Counted from the first letter of the stretch, positions 17,051 through 26,550 are shown. The stretch: DNA of 64,000 nucleotides from an uncultured Desulfatiglans sp. (GCA_900498135.1 LR026961.1:253226-317225), one strand, 5' to 3'. A program made the numbers and translations. The notes: generated from the letters alone by a model not told the origin.

Positions 17051-17400
17051 ACGTGCGCTGACCGGCGGTGGTAATACCGCCCTTTGCGGAGCGCAATACG
17101 GCGTCCGCCCGGAAAGCCAACCCGGGCCGGCGCCGGATCCGCCGAATTTGCGGGCCTGCATCGCTCGGGCTAAGGCCCCTTCCCCTCGTAGCGCTTTCAT
17201 GTCACTTGAGCAAGCTGCGCTCGGTCATGGAGGTGCCACGAAGGCCCCCTGTCTCGAAGGCCTCCCATGTCATCGCGTCAGACCTTCCGCTGCCGTGGCT
17301 GCGGCATGGGAACTCCCCTCCTGCCGCTTTACGTCCCCGAAACATCCCGCACACAGCGGGTGTTTCGATGCCCGTCCGCCGGGACAGGCCGCGATGTTTT
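17051..17400. other. intergenic region between bamR and the mutase genes
   Basis: No supported gene in 350 bp between convergent genes. It contains a small hairpin GGCGGT/ACCGCC just after bamR (about 17064-17081) and a larger bulged one at 17338-17367 (CGAAACATCCCGC with GCGGGTGTTTCG, 5-nt loop). Neither has a U tract, so both are at best weak ends for the converging transcripts. Confidence 0.4.
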
Positions 17401-17802
17401 CTACTCCTTCACGCGGGTGCGGATGTAAGCCACGATATCTTCGGTAGAGGTCCCCGGCCCGAAGATTTCGGCGATCCCGCAGGCCTTCAGCCCGGAGACG
17501 TCCTCTTTCGGGATGATGCCCCCTCCCAGGACCAGGATATTGTCGACTTTTTTCTCCCGCAGCAGTTCCATCACCTTGGGAAAGTGATAGTCGTGCGCCC
17601 CCGAAAGAATGCTGAGGGCGATCACATCGACATCCTCCTGGACGGCCGCCTCGACGATCTGGGCCGGGGTTTGACGAAGGCCCGTATAAATGACCTCCAT
17701 CCCCGCATCCATCAACGCGCAGGCTACCACCTTGATCCCCCTGTCATGACCATCCAGCCCCGGCTTTGCAGCCAAAACCCTGATCTTCTTCGACGATGTC
17801 AT
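17401..17802 (-). CDS. methylmalonyl-CoA mutase, B12-binding small subunit
   Basis: Separate cobalamin-binding subunit of 133 residues. The base-off B12 motif D17-x-H19-x-x-G22 (PGLDGHDRG) supplies the cobalt-ligating His; SILSGAH and VLGGGIIP complete the site. It lies 11 bp after the large subunit in the same operon. The split alpha/beta form is common in anaerobes and archaea. Methylmalonyl-CoA is the likely substrate because Na+-pumping decarboxylase genes for that compound are nearby; other acyl-CoA mutases share this architecture. Confidence 0.92.
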   Translation of the reverse strand: MTSSKKIRVLAAKPGLDGHDRGIKVVACALMDAGMEVIYTGLRQTPAQIVEAAVQEDVDVIALSILSGAHDYHFPKVMELLREKKVDNILVLGGGIIPKEDVSGLKACGIAEIFGPGTSTEDIVAYIRTRVKE

Positions 17803-17813
17803 CGCGCTGCCCT

Positions 17814-19496
17814 CTATCGACCGATGGTGGTTATTGGCTGATACTCCCCGAAGACGCCCCGCAGCACATCGCAGATCTCACCGAGCGTCGCATAGGCCTT
17901 GACCGCCTCGAGGATCGGAGGCATCAGATTGTCATCCGATTGCGCCGCACGCCTGAGCGCCTCGAGCGCCCGAGAGACGCGTTCCCCTTCACGGCGGGCC
18001 CGGAGGGAGGCGAGCCGCTTTGCCTGGTCGTCCCGCACGACCGGGTCCACCCGCAGAAGATTGGCCGGTTCCGGCTCCTCGACCTGGAATCGGTTCACCC
18101 CGACCACAACCCGTGCGCCCTTTTCGATATCCTTCTGATAACGGTAGGCGCTCTCCTGGATCTCACGCTGGATGTAACCCTTCTCGACCGCTGCCACAGC
18201 CCCCCCCATCTCGTCGATCTTCTGAATGTAGGCCAGAGCACGGTCATGGATCTCATCGGTCAGGGATTCGAGGTAATAAGACCCCCCGAGGGGGTCCGCC
18301 GTATCGGCCACGCCGGTCTCGTAGGCGATGAGCTGCTGCGTCCGGAGTGCGATGCGCACGGCCTCCTCGGAGGGCAGGCACAGGGCCTCGTCCATGGAGT
18401 TCGTATGCAGGGATTGCGTTCCGCCAAGGACCGCCGCCATGGCCTGAAAGGCCACACGCACTATGTTGTTCTTCGGCTGCTGCGCCGTCAGGGTACAGCC
18501 CGCCGTCTGGGTGTGGAAACGGATCATCATCGAGCGGGGATTCTTGGCGTTGAAGCGATCCTTCATGATGGTCGCCCACAGCCTCCGCGCCGCGCGGTAC
18601 TTCGCCACCTCCTCCAGAAAATCGAGGTGGGCGTTGAAGAAAAACGACAGCCGCGGACCGAAGGTGTCCACATCCAGGCCGGCCTTGAGGGCTGCATCGA
18701 CATAGGCGATGCCGTTGGCCAGCGTGAAAGCGACCTCCTGGACGGCGGTGGACCCCGCCTCACGGATATGATAGCCGCTGATGCTGATCGTGTTCCATTG
18801 GGGGACCTCCCCGGCGCAGAAGGAAAAGATGTCCGTGATGATCCGCATGGAGGGCTTGGGAGGAAAGATATAGGTGCCCCTGGAAGAATACTCTTTTAGG
18901 ATATCGTTCTGAATGGTGCCTCTCAGGTCGGATGAGGCGACCCCCTGTTTTTCCCCCACCGCGATGTACATCGCCAGAAGCACCGCTGCAGGCGCGTTGA
19001 TCGTCATCGAGGTGCTCACACGATCCAGCGGGATCCCCGCAAAAAGGGTCTCCATGTCCTCGAGGGAATCGATGGCCACACCGACCTTGCCGACCTCCCC
19101 GATCGCCATCTCGTGGTCCGAGTCGTACCCGATCTGCGTAGGCAGATCGAAGGCCACCGAGAGCCCTGTCTGCCCCTGTTCCAGCAGAAAACGGTAACGC
19201 CGGTTCGATTCCTCCGCCGTCGCGAACCCGGCGTACTGCCGCATCGTCCAGTAACGCCCCCGGTACATGGTCGGCTGCACACCCCGCGTGAAAGGGAACT
19301 CGCCCGGAAATCCACTCCTTTCCAGGTAGTCTTCCGCGTCCTCATCAAGGGGTGTATAAACGCGTTTGATCGGTATCCCCGAGGTGTTTTCGAAAACGAC
19401 CTTTCGTTCGGGGTGCTTCTGAACCATCTTCTCGACCTGCCCGTGCCATGCGTCGAAGGCCTCCTCGAGGCCTTCTCGTACCCGTTTCTCCGTCAT
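17814..19496 (-). CDS. methylmalonyl-CoA mutase, catalytic large subunit
   Basis: Radical enzyme interconverting methylmalonyl-CoA and succinyl-CoA; TIM barrel of about 560 residues. Conserved [17 protein letters not shown], the [15 protein letters not shown] segment, and the [17 protein letters not shown] and [14 protein letters not shown] stretches are clear. ATG 19496 with AGGGGAGA upstream is preferred; a GTG eight codons earlier (19520) has a poorer site. The neighbouring small subunit provides B12. The gene-free repeat region begins just upstream of its start. Confidence 0.93.
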   Translation of the reverse strand: MTEKRVREGLEEAFDAWHGQVEKMVQKHPERKVVFENTSGIPIKRVYTPLDEDAEDYLERSGFPGEFPFTRGVQPTMYRGRYWTMRQYAGFATAEESNRRYRFLLEQGQTGLSVAFDLPTQIGYDSDHEMAIGEVGKVGVAIDSLEDMETLFAGIPLDRVSTSMTINAPAAVLLAMYIAVGEKQGVASSDLRGTIQNDILKEYSSRGTYIFPPKPSMRIITDIFSFCAGEVPQWNTISISGYHIREAGSTAVQEVAFTLANGIAYVDAALKAGLDVDTFGPRLSFFFNAHLDFLEEVAKYRAARRLWATIMKDRFNAKNPRSMMIRFHTQTAGCTLTAQQPKNNIVRVAFQAMAAVLGGTQSLHTNSMDEALCLPSEEAVRIALRTQQLIAYETGVADTADPLGGSYYLESLTDEIHDRALAYIQKIDEMGGAVAAVEKGYIQREIQESAYRYQKDIEKGARVVVGVNRFQVEEPEPANLLRVDPVVRDDQAKRLASLRARREGERVSRALEALRRAAQSDDNLMPPILEAVKAYATLGEICDVLRGVFGEYQPITTIGR

Positions 19497-19529
19497 CGCA
19501 GCATCTCCCCTCTTGTGCACTTCCCAGCA

Positions 19530-19700
19530 GGCTTCCGCCCGGGAAGGGACTTTTGGCCCGATCTCGCCGTCAACCTACGCGTTTGCCTGTGCGGCGCATT
19601 GCCCGCACCCCTTCGCGAGAGCACTAGATTTTTTCGAGTTTGCGCAATAATCCTCCTGTCCGATCTGACAACTGTTTCGTATCCGAGGCCACTCCCGAAC
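19530..19700 (+). repeat. decayed copy of the long-palindrome element
   Basis: Recognisable from GGGAAGGGACTTTTGGCC through the GCGTTTGCCTGTGCGGCG segment, after which the centre and right arm are heavily diverged. It lies in tandem with a well-kept copy at 19718-19887. Confidence 0.55.
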
Positions 19701-19717
19701 GGACACAGGTAAGGTTC

Positions 19718-19887
19718 GCTTCCATCCGGAAAGGGACTTTTTTGCCAATTTCGGCGTCAATCTGCGCGTTTGCTTGTGCGGCGACCTGCAGGTCGCCTCC
19801 GCGCAAACGCTGGATTTCCTTGATATTGGCCAAAAATCCTCATTTCCGGATTGGAAACCGGATTCTACCGCGAAATCATTTCCGGAG
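19718..19887 (+). repeat. well-kept copy of the long-palindrome element
   Basis: Nearly identical to the copy at 39848-40020. It has the perfect centre GGCGACCTGCAGGTCGCC (19780-19797), the right end CATTTCCGGATTGGAAACC and the appended GGATTCTACCGCGAAATC segment up to 19887. All six frames are largely open by chance, which will tempt gene callers. Confidence 0.9.
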
Positions 19888-19904
19888 ATACTAGCTCTGC
19901 AAAA

Positions 19905-20160
19905 GGTCTCTTCGGTCGACCTCGTTGTCGATCCTCACGTCTGCCTGTGCGAAAATCTACAGCGCGCCTCCGCGCACCCGCTTGATTCCCCCTGTTATCG
20001 GCCGGACCGAGATCCGCCTCGAAGGGTGCGTATAAACCAGGACTCACCCCACGGGAGTGGAACTGAACACCGAGAGAGCACGCAAAAACCAGGCCCCGCC
20101 CCGACGGGGTGGACCTGAGCACGCAAAGCGTGTCAAAAACCGATCCTCCTTTCCGGATTG
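19905..20160 (+). repeat. decayed element plus two mini-hairpin modules
   Basis: A weak left half (GTCTGCCTGTGCGAAAATC) is followed by two successive versions of the hairpin-doublet module: near 20040-20090, and at 20093-20140 with CCCCGACGGGG and CACGCAAAGCGTG (20120-20132). Then comes the usual right end TTTCCGGATTGAAAGC. It records several rounds of insertion and decay. Confidence 0.55.
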
Positions 20161-20302
20161 AAAGCTGGTTCGTGCTGCACAGTCATATCCGCATGGATAC
20201 CAGTAAACGGATACCAAATTACCCTCAAACACAGGAAAATTAACTTTATTTTGAAGATAAGACGACTGTCAAACAAATTTTGACCCTTTTCCTCTTTTCA
20301 CC

Positions 20303-20331
20303 TTGACAAAGAATCGCGCCTTTTCTATAGC
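20303..20331 (+). promoter_or_regulatory. strong sigma70-like promoter facing the repeat and mmdB
   Basis: TTGACA (20303-20308), 17-bp spacer, TATAGC (20326-20331). It points right through a palindrome element toward mmdB, whose start is about 635 bp on. Either mmdB has a very long structured leader or the promoter makes a separate RNA from the repeat. Confidence 0.5.
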
Positions 20332-20335
20332 TAGT

Positions 20336-20600
20336 ATCCATTCGGAAATGATTTCCCGGTAGAATCCGGTTTCCAACCCAGAAATGAGGATTTTTCTCCG
20401 CACGCTTCGCGTGCTCAGTCCCACCGCTTCGCGGCGGGTCCCGGTCTGGCCAATATCAAGGAAATCAAGCGTTTGTGCGGAGGCGACCTGCAGGTTGCCG
20501 CACAAGCAAACGTGCAGATTGACGCCGAGATTGGCCGAAAAGACCATTCCTGGATGGAAACCAGCGAGTATCCATCCGGAAATGATTTCGCGGTAGGACT
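20336..20600 (-). repeat. long-palindrome element, reverse orientation, with mini-hairpin insert
   Basis: Inverted relative to most copies. The core is 20369-20562, with centre GGCGACCTGCAGGTTGCC (20482-20499). Both sides carry the appended GAAATGATTTC-containing segment. A roughly 50-bp insert between arm and centre carries CACGCTTCGCGTG (20401-20413) and CCGCTTCGCGG (20424-20434), the same doublet as at 609-642. An open frame across it on the minus strand is not a gene. Confidence 0.85.
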
Positions 20601-20971
20601 CAGTTTTCATACTGAAAGGCGTATTGTTCGGCCTGCCAGCTTCTATCCAGCTTCGGCAGGGTGAAGCCGGCAATCGAATCTGCTGGTCATTTCGGTTACC
20701 CATCGGAATGACGGCGGCGTGCTTCCGGGGCAATGTCGGCGCAACATGCCGACATTACTTATATTTACATTGACGATTTCTTTGGCCCGGAGCCTGCCGG
20801 CTGGTCTGAGCTGTTTCTGGATGAAAATCCGTTCAGAAACTTTTTATCCCTTTGGGGCGAAGGAGCGGCTTTTTCCCTACAAGTAATGCGGCCAGGGGAA
20901 AACCAGCCGTCGTTTTTGTTCGCCCATACTATTCAACCTTTAACAGACATTTCCAAGGAGAGGTCCCACTC
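20601..20971. other. leader region of mmdB
   Basis: About 370 bp with no supported gene, ending in the mmdB ribosome site AAGGAGAGG. A short open frame starting at 20733 has no ribosome site or family likeness. I see no riboswitch that I can name. Confidence 0.4.
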
Positions 20972-22117
20972 ATGTCACTCAACGAAATCATGGACATGCT
21001 AAGAGGTATCCTGTATACCACCGGCGTCTTCAACTTCCAATGGAACATCGTCATCATGTGGGCCATCGGACTCCTGTTCGTCTGGCTCGCGGTTGCCAAG
21101 AAATATGAACCGCTGCTCCTGCTCCCCATCGGCTTCGGCATCTTCCTCGTCAACTTCCCGCTCGTCCCCCTCATGGGGCACAAGGCGGACGGGGCCCCCG
21201 AACTGCTCCAGGCCTTCTACCACTACGGCCTCGAATGGGAGATCATCCCCTGCGTCATCTTTCTCGGGCTCGGCGCCATGACCGATTTCGGCCCCCTGAT
21301 CGCCAATCCCAAGACACTTCTCGTGGGGGCGGGCGCCCAACTCGGGGTCTTCATCACCTTTACGGGAACCGTGCTCGCCGGCTTCACCCTGAAGGAAGCC
21401 GCCTCGGTCGGCATCATCGGCGGCGCTGACGGTCCGACCACCATTTACTTGACGCAGCATTTGGCTCCGCAGCTTCTGGGTGCCAACGCCCTGGCCGCCT
21501 ATTCGTACATGGCCATGGTCCCCCTGATTCAGCCTCCCCTTGTACGTCTCATGACCAACGCGAAAGAGCGGCGGATCCGCATGCGCCAACTCCGTACAGT
21601 GTCCAAGCAGGAAAAGATGCTGTTCCCCCTGGTGACCTGCGGCATCATCGCCCTGCTCGTCCCCTCGGTCATGCCCCTCATGGGCATGTTCATGCTCGGT
21701 AACCTCATGAAGGAATGCGGCGTCGTCGCCCGGCTGACGGAAACCGCCCAAGGGGCGCTCATGAACATCGTCACCATCTTTCTGGGAATCTCGGTCGGCG
21801 CCACCATGCACGCCGACAAGTTCCTCAGCTGGAAACCGCTCTTCATCTTCGGCCTGGGTCTGGTCGACTTCGCGGTGTGCACCATCGGCGGTGTCCTAAC
21901 GGTCAAGATCATGAATCTCTTCTTGAAAGAAAAGATCAACCCGATCATCGGCGCCGCCGGCGTCTCGGCCGTGCCCATGGCGGCCCGGGTCGCGCAAATG
22001 GAAGGCTTGCGCTATGACAAGACCAACCACCTGCTCATGCACGCGGTGGGCCCCAACCTCGCCGGGGTCATTGGATCGGCCGCGGCTGCGGGCATGTTTA
22101 TCGCGATGTTCGATTAG
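20972..22117 (+). CDS. mmdB: Na+-translocating acyl-CoA decarboxylase, beta subunit
   Basis: Integral membrane pump subunit (381 residues, about nine to eleven helices) that couples decarboxylation of carboxybiotin to Na+ export. The family motif GGADGPTTIYL includes Asp153, equivalent to the essential Asp of OadB. ATG 20972 follows AAGGAGAGG; longer in-frame extensions are not hydrophobic. Oxaloacetate, glutaconyl-CoA and methylmalonyl-CoA decarboxylases share this subunit; the carboxyltransferase at 23023-24573 and the mutase genes favour methylmalonyl-CoA. Confidence 0.92.
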   Translation: MSLNEIMDMLRGILYTTGVFNFQWNIVIMWAIGLLFVWLAVAKKYEPLLLLPIGFGIFLVNFPLVPLMGHKADGAPELLQAFYHYGLEWEIIPCVIFLGLGAMTDFGPLIANPKTLLVGAGAQLGVFITFTGTVLAGFTLKEAASVGIIGGADGPTTIYLTQHLAPQLLGANALAAYSYMAMVPLIQPPLVRLMTNAKERRIRMRQLRTVSKQEKMLFPLVTCGIIALLVPSVMPLMGMFMLGNLMKECGVVARLTETAQGALMNIVTIFLGISVGATMHADKFLSWKPLFIFGLGLVDFAVCTIGGVLTVKIMNLFLKEKINPIIGAAGVSAVPMAARVAQMEGLRYDKTNHLLMHAVGPNLAGVIGSAAAAGMFIAMFD

Positions 22118-22195
22118 TCTCCCGGACCTTCTTCCGGAAATCGTGCCGCCAGATAAACCCCTGACCGTTCATTCATTCTAGGAGAGGATCACAAC

Positions 22196-22666
22196 ATGAA
22201 AAGGTTTCTCATTCTCGCCGTAATCACCTGCTGGATGCTGCCCGCGCTTGCGGGGGCCGTGGAGTTTCTTGGAGCCCCTGTCGTCCCGGAGGCGCAGGAA
22301 GTCACCAAGACGAAGAAGCGCCTTGAAATACTGACCCCGATGTCCCATGACCAGATCATCGAATTTTACCGGAACGCCCTGGCAAACGAACAGGACATCA
22401 AATTCCGGGACTGGCCGCAGGCCACCTATATCGAAGATGACGGAAAACTCCGCTGGCATTCGATCACCATCGACAAGAACCCCGGTCCTCAGGGAACGAC
22501 GGTGGTCATCATGAAGGACAACTGGACCTGGATCACCGGAACGCTGATTCTGCGGTTCGTGGCGGTCTTCGTCGTGCTGCTCGTGCTATTCGTCGCCATG
22601 AACATCTCCGGGCGGATCATCTCGAGTGCGGTCAAGAAATCGGAGAGCAAGAAGGCATCCGCCTGA
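22196..22666 (+). CDS. small exported membrane protein beside the Na+ pump
   Basis: 156 residues: a cleavable-looking signal peptide (1-20), a soluble domain with LEILTPMSHDQIIEFYRNAL, and one C-terminal membrane helix (about residues 118-142). It lies 78 bp after mmdB with its own site AGGAGAGG and is closed by a terminator. Decarboxylase pumps need a small one-helix gamma/delta subunit (OadG, MmdD) to hold the complex together, and none is otherwise present, so it may play that role; sequence similarity to OadG is not evident to me. Confidence 0.75.
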   Translation: MKRFLILAVITCWMLPALAGAVEFLGAPVVPEAQEVTKTKKRLEILTPMSHDQIIEFYRNALANEQDIKFRDWPQATYIEDDGKLRWHSITIDKNPGPQGTTVVIMKDNWTWITGTLILRFVAVFVVLLVLFVAMNISGRIISSAVKKSESKKASA

Positions 22667-22694
22667 CGCATAAACGGCCCCCTGTCAAACCCTG

Positions 22695-22738
22695 AGCCCT
22701 GCCTCCGGTTTCCTTCCGGAGCAGGGCTTGTTCTTTTC
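22695..22738 (+). terminator. intrinsic terminator after the mmdB operon
   Basis: AGCCCTGCCTCCGG pairs with CCGGAGCAGGGCT (one bulged C, 7-nt loop) and is followed by TGTTCTTTT. It separates this operon from the convergent carboxyltransferase. Confidence 0.8.
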
Positions 22739-22794
22739 GGACCGACGTCTGTCTCCGAATCCAGGCGGGCGGTGCAGACACTGTGAGGGCTGAC

Positions 22795-23005
22795 CGTCCA
22801 TTCAGGGTGCGGCGGTGCAAGGAGCGGCGTGGGGCCCGGTTCCTCCGCACCTGCGGGTGCTCAGCCCCAACCTTGAGGGGCAGCTCATCATTTAACCCGT
22901 ATCGAGGAAATCAAGTCCGCGGTGGCGACTTTTGGACCGCCCACAAGCAAACAGCAGGCCGGCGCGCGGAGCTCGGCAGCAAAGACCGTTTCCGGATGGA
23001 ACGGT
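22795..23005 (-). repeat. decayed reverse copy of the palindrome element with hairpin module
   Basis: Recognisable pieces in minus orientation are GAGGAAATCAAG, the ACAAGCAAAC stretch and the end AAAGACCGTTTCCGGATGGA. A decayed hairpin doublet (GCACCTGCGGGTGC near 22846) sits at the left. It lies between the terminator and the end of mmdA. Confidence 0.55.
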
Positions 23006-23022
23006 CGTATCTCTTAGCGCGG

Positions 23023-24573
23023 CTAGAGTGGGACGTTCCCGTGACGGCGCTCGGGGTGGTGCTCCCTCTTGGTCCGAAGCATTTCGAGGGCTTGAATCAG
23101 ACGGGGACGGGTGTTTTCGGGAAAGATGATCTGATCGATGTAGCCGAGTTCCGCGGCCTTGAAAGGGCTCGCGAAATTGTTGCGGTAAGCGTCTACGAGG
23201 CGTGTCCGGGTGGATTCGGGGTCGTCGGATTCGGCGATCTCTTTTCTGAAAATGATGTTGACGGCCCCTTCCGGGCCCATGACGGCGATTTCCGCGGTGG
23301 GATAGGCGAAATTCATGTCTCCGCCATGGTGCTTGCTCGACATGACGTCATAAGCACCGCCGTAGGCCTTGCGCGTAACCACGGTGATCTTCGGGACCGT
23401 CGCCTCGCAGTAGGCATAGATGATCTTGGCGCCGTGCTTGATGATGCCGCCGTATTCCTGGGCTGTGCCCGGCAGGAAACCCGGTACGTCCACAAAGGTG
23501 ATAAGCGGAATGTTAAAGGCGTCGCAGGTTCTCACAAAACGCGCGCACTTCATGGATGCATCGATATCGAGGCAGCCTGCGAGAAACATCGGCTGATTGG
23601 CCACCACCCCGACGACCTCCCCGTTCAGGCGCCCAAATCCGACCACCATGTTACGGGCGTAATGCTGCTGCACCTCCATGAACTCATGATCATCGAGAAC
23701 GTTGACGATGATCTTCTTCATATCGTAGGGGACCCTAGGGTTGGTCGGCACAACGGTGTTCAAGGCCTTGTCCGACCGCTGCGGATCGTCATGGCACAGC
23801 ACAGCAGGGGGGCGTTCGCGGCAGTTCTGAGGCAGGTAGGAGAGCAGGGCCTTGACACGGTCAAGGGCGGCCTGGTCGGAGTCTTCCGCAAAATGGGCAA
23901 CGCCGCTCCGGGTGTTGTGGGTCATGGCTCCACCCAACTCCTCCGACGTCACCTCTTCGGATGTCACGGCCTTGATCACCTGGGGCCCGGTGATGAACAT
24001 ATTGCTGGTCTTCTTGACCATGACGACGAAATCGGTCAACGCCGGCGAATAAACGGCCCCCCCGGCGCAGGGCCCCATGATGACGGATATCTGCGGAATC
24101 ACCCCGGAGGCCCAGACGTTGCGCTTGAAGATCTCCCCATAGCTCCCCAGGCTGATGACCCCTTCCTGGATGCGCGCACCGCCCGAATCGTTCAGCCCGA
24201 TGACCGGAGCGCCGTTTTTCAGGGCGAGGTCCATGATCTTACAGACCTTTTCCCCGAAAGGTCCGCTCAACGACCCTCCGAAGACCGTAAAATCCTGCGA
24301 AAAGACAAAGACGAGCCTGCCGCCAATCCTGCCGAAGCCTGTGACCACGCCGTCACCGGGGATCTTTTTCTTGTCCATGCCGAAATCATGGCAGCGATGG
24401 ACAACAAATTTATCCATTTCCTGAAAGGAACCCGCGTCAAGGAGATACGCGATGCGCTCCCTCGCGGTCATTTTCCCCCTTGCGTGCTGTTCTTCGATGC
24501 GCTTCAGCCCGCCGCCCAACTCGGCCTCAGAGTTCCGTCGCTCGAGCTCCTTGATTTTGTCTGCTATCTCCAT
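23023..24573 (-). CDS. mmdA: methylmalonyl-CoA decarboxylase/propionyl-CoA carboxylase-type carboxyltransferase
   Basis: Transfers carboxyl between acyl-CoA and biotin. The 516-residue protein has the two crotonase-like halves of the MmdA/PccB family: [27 protein letters not shown] and the oxyanion stretch [17 protein letters not shown] in the first half; [24 protein letters not shown] and the [13 protein letters not shown] segment in the second. ATG 24573 follows GGGGCG; a TTG four codons earlier is weaker. It is upstream-linked to a lone biotin carrier and convergent with mmdB, which is unusual for this complex. Confidence 0.9.
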   Translation of the reverse strand: MEIADKIKELERRNSEAELGGGLKRIEEQHARGKMTARERIAYLLDAGSFQEMDKFVVHRCHDFGMDKKKIPGDGVVTGFGRIGGRLVFVFSQDFTVFGGSLSGPFGEKVCKIMDLALKNGAPVIGLNDSGGARIQEGVISLGSYGEIFKRNVWASGVIPQISVIMGPCAGGAVYSPALTDFVVMVKKTSNMFITGPQVIKAVTSEEVTSEELGGAMTHNTRSGVAHFAEDSDQAALDRVKALLSYLPQNCRERPPAVLCHDDPQRSDKALNTVVPTNPRVPYDMKKIIVNVLDDHEFMEVQQHYARNMVVGFGRLNGEVVGVVANQPMFLAGCLDIDASMKCARFVRTCDAFNIPLITFVDVPGFLPGTAQEYGGIIKHGAKIIYAYCEATVPKITVVTRKAYGGAYDVMSSKHHGGDMNFAYPTAEIAVMGPEGAVNIIFRKEIAESDDPESTRTRLVDAYRNNFASPFKAAELGYIDQIIFPENTRPRLIQALEMLRTKREHHPERRHGNVPL

Positions 24574-24684
24574 CAATCGCCCCAATGAATCTCGATCACA
24601 GCATCAAGTCTTGTTTACGGCCCTCTGGACGGGCAACGCTCGTCTTTTGTCAATGGTTCAAGGCATATGCAAATCTAAGCCTGG

Positions 24685-24897
24685 CTATTCGATGACCACC
24701 AGAACGGTGCCGGCCTCGACTGCGTCGCCTTTCTTGCACTTGACCTCCTTCACGGTCCCGCTCGACTCCGCGACCACTGGAAGCTCCATCTTCATCGCCT
24801 CGATGATCACGACCTCATCGCCTTCATTCACCGCGTCGCCGGGTTTGACCTTCACTTCCCAGACATTCCCGCCCATAGGAGCAGCTACTTCACTCAT
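24685..24897 (-). CDS. mmdC: biotin carboxyl carrier protein of the decarboxylase
   Basis: A 70-residue free biotinyl domain with the biotinylation site EAMKME (Lys36) at the expected hairpin. It lacks the Pro/Ala-rich linker found in many decarboxylase carriers, so it is a minimal carrier shuttling carboxyl between MmdA and the membrane subunit MmdB. Excellent ribosome site AGGAGGT. First gene of the two-gene minus-strand operon, with mmdA 111 bp downstream. Confidence 0.93.
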   Translation of the reverse strand: MSEVAAPMGGNVWEVKVKPGDAVNEGDEVVIIEAMKMELPVVAESSGTVKEVKCKKGDAVEAGTVLVVIE

Positions 24898-25078
24898 CTC
24901 AACCTACCTCCTCGTTAAACATGATTGACTCATCTCTGTCCAATTCAACAGAAACAGACCTCCCGCGCACCACCCGCCTCATGTGGCATCCTTCTGCCGT
25001 GCAGGGGCGGCCGCGGCCAACGATGCAACTCAAAGCACATAAGATTTCAATCTTTTGATCCATTTCATAAAGTCGTCA

Positions 25079-25107
25079 TATAACATCGAACAGACACCCC
25101 TTGTCAA
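25079..25107 (-). promoter_or_regulatory. candidate promoter for mmdC-mmdA
   Basis: On the minus strand TTGACA (25107-25102) is followed after 16-18 bp by TGTTATAT in an AT-rich patch. The -10 match is modest. Confidence 0.4.
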
Positions 25108-25237
25108 GTACAATGTCGCTGCCGCGCGGCGCCCTGGAAGGCGGCGAATGGCTCCCGTGCCCCCTCCTGAAGATCATCGCGCCGACCCCGGGATGACACA
25201 GCGGGCGCTGGTGGAGGAGCCCCCTGCGACAGACCGC

Positions 25238-25266
25238 TTGACACAGCCCGTTACTTTTTCTAGTTT
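25238..25266 (+). promoter_or_regulatory. candidate sigma70 promoter for the pilC-like gene
   Basis: TTGACA (25238-25243), 17-bp spacer, TAGTTT (25261-25266), about 70 bp before the start codon. The 444-bp gap 24898-25341 holds this and the divergent mmdC promoter, and no gene. Confidence 0.45.
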
Positions 25267-25341
25267 CCTCTCAGAAAAAGAGCTTTTCGATGCAACGCGC
25301 AACGGCCGGCGGGGATACAGCCGGCCGGAAACGAGGGTGAC

Positions 25342-26550
25342 ATGACGGCATACCGCTGGGTGGCTGAGACAATCAGGGGAAAAACGATCCGGGGGGAAAT
25401 CGAGGCGGTGGATGAAAAGAACGCCCGGCGGCAGCTGAAAAGGCGCAACCTGAACCCCGTAAAGATCAAACCTAAACCCAGGGATCTGTTTGAAAACCTA
25501 TCGTTCCTGCAGCCAAAGGTCAAAGCCAAGGATCTCGTGATGTTCACACGGCAGTTTTCCACCCTCCTCGATTCCGGCCTTCCCCTGGCGCAGAGCCTCG
25601 CGCTTCTGACCGAACAGACAAGCAACAAAACCCTCAAGGGCACGATCAAACAGGTCGGCAGCGATGTCGAAGGCGGCCTGAGCCTTGCCGAGGCGTTCAA
25701 AAAGCACCCCGGGATCTTCGACCGCCTCTATGTCAACCTCATAGCCGCGGGGGAAACGGGGGGCGTCCTGGACACCATCCTCCAGCGCCTGGCCGCCCAC
25801 GTCGAGAAGGCCGAGAAGCTCCGCTCCACCATTCGGGGTGCCATGGTCTATCCGGGCGTGGTCGGCACCGTGGCGGTCATGGTCATCGCCGTTATTCTGG
25901 CATTCGTCATACCGGTCTTCGAAGACCTTTTCGCAGGTATGGGAGCCGGCCTCCCCGCGCCCACGCAGTTCGTCGTCGACCTGAGCCGCTTCACCAAAGA
26001 CAACGTGCCGTCTATCCTGGCCGGCATCGCGCTTCTCATCGCGGTCTTCAGCCGTTATCGGAAGACCCGTCACGGACGGAGAACAATGGACGCACTGGCC
26101 CTCAAACTCCCTGTCATCGGGGGGTTGCTGCGCAAGGTCGCCATCGCCCGGCTGTCCCGGACCCTCGGCACGATGATCTCTAGCGGGATTCCGATCCTCG
26201 ATGCACTCGATATCGCAGCGAAGACCTCGGACAACGTCATCCTGGAAGAGGCCATCAACGATGTGCGCGCAGGGGTCATCGAGGGAAGGAGCATCTCTGA
26301 CCCTCTCTCGGAAAGCGGACTTTTCCCCGGGATGGTGGTTCAAATGATCGCTGTCGGCGAAGCGACAGGCGCCCTGGACACCATGCTCGAAAAGATCGCC
26401 TCCTTTTACGACGAGGAGGTGGATGCCGCCGTCGCCGCCCTGACCGCTGCGCTCGAGCCGATGATGATCGTCTTCCTCGGAGGCGCCGTCGGTGGACTTG
26501 TCATTGCAATGTACCTGCCGATATTCAGGATGGCAGCCTTCATAGGATAA
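25342..26550 (+). CDS. pilC: PilC/GspF-family inner-membrane platform protein
   Basis: Assembly platform of type IV pili or type II secretion, 402 residues. Two repeated GspF domains (about residues 70-193 and 272-395), each with FTRQFSTLLDSGLPLAQSL- or ARLSRTLGTMISSGIPIL-like openings, surround three membrane segments. The N-terminal YRWVAETIRGKTIRGEIEA opening is typical of PilC. It stands alone, without the pilB/gspE ATPase or pilin genes next to it, so pilus versus secretion use cannot be settled here. Confidence 0.9.
   Translation: MTAYRWVAETIRGKTIRGEIEAVDEKNARRQLKRRNLNPVKIKPKPRDLFENLSFLQPKVKAKDLVMFTRQFSTLLDSGLPLAQSLALLTEQTSNKTLKGTIKQVGSDVEGGLSLAEAFKKHPGIFDRLYVNLIAAGETGGVLDTILQRLAAHVEKAEKLRSTIRGAMVYPGVVGTVAVMVIAVILAFVIPVFEDLFAGMGAGLPAPTQFVVDLSRFTKDNVPSILAGIALLIAVFSRYRKTRHGRRTMDALALKLPVIGGLLRKVAIARLSRTLGTMISSGIPILDALDIAAKTSDNVILEEAINDVRAGVIEGRSISDPLSESGLFPGMVVQMIAVGEATGALDTMLEKIASFYDEEVDAAVAALTAALEPMMIVFLGGAVGGLVIAMYLPIFRMAAFIG

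Noticed and set aside
17338-17367. bulged hairpin as terminator of the mutase operon
   Set aside because: No U tract on either strand.
20269-20733. 154-codon minus-strand frame through the repeat
   Set aside because: Translated repeat: similar peptides appear from other copies in several frames, so openness reflects the repeat sequence, not a gene.
22783-24588. 601-codon plus-strand frame
   Set aside because: Antisense to mmdA, which has full family motifs.
20972-24897. glutaconyl-CoA decarboxylase
   Set aside because: The carboxyltransferase looks like MmdA/PccB rather than GcdA, and mutase genes are next door; not fully excluded.
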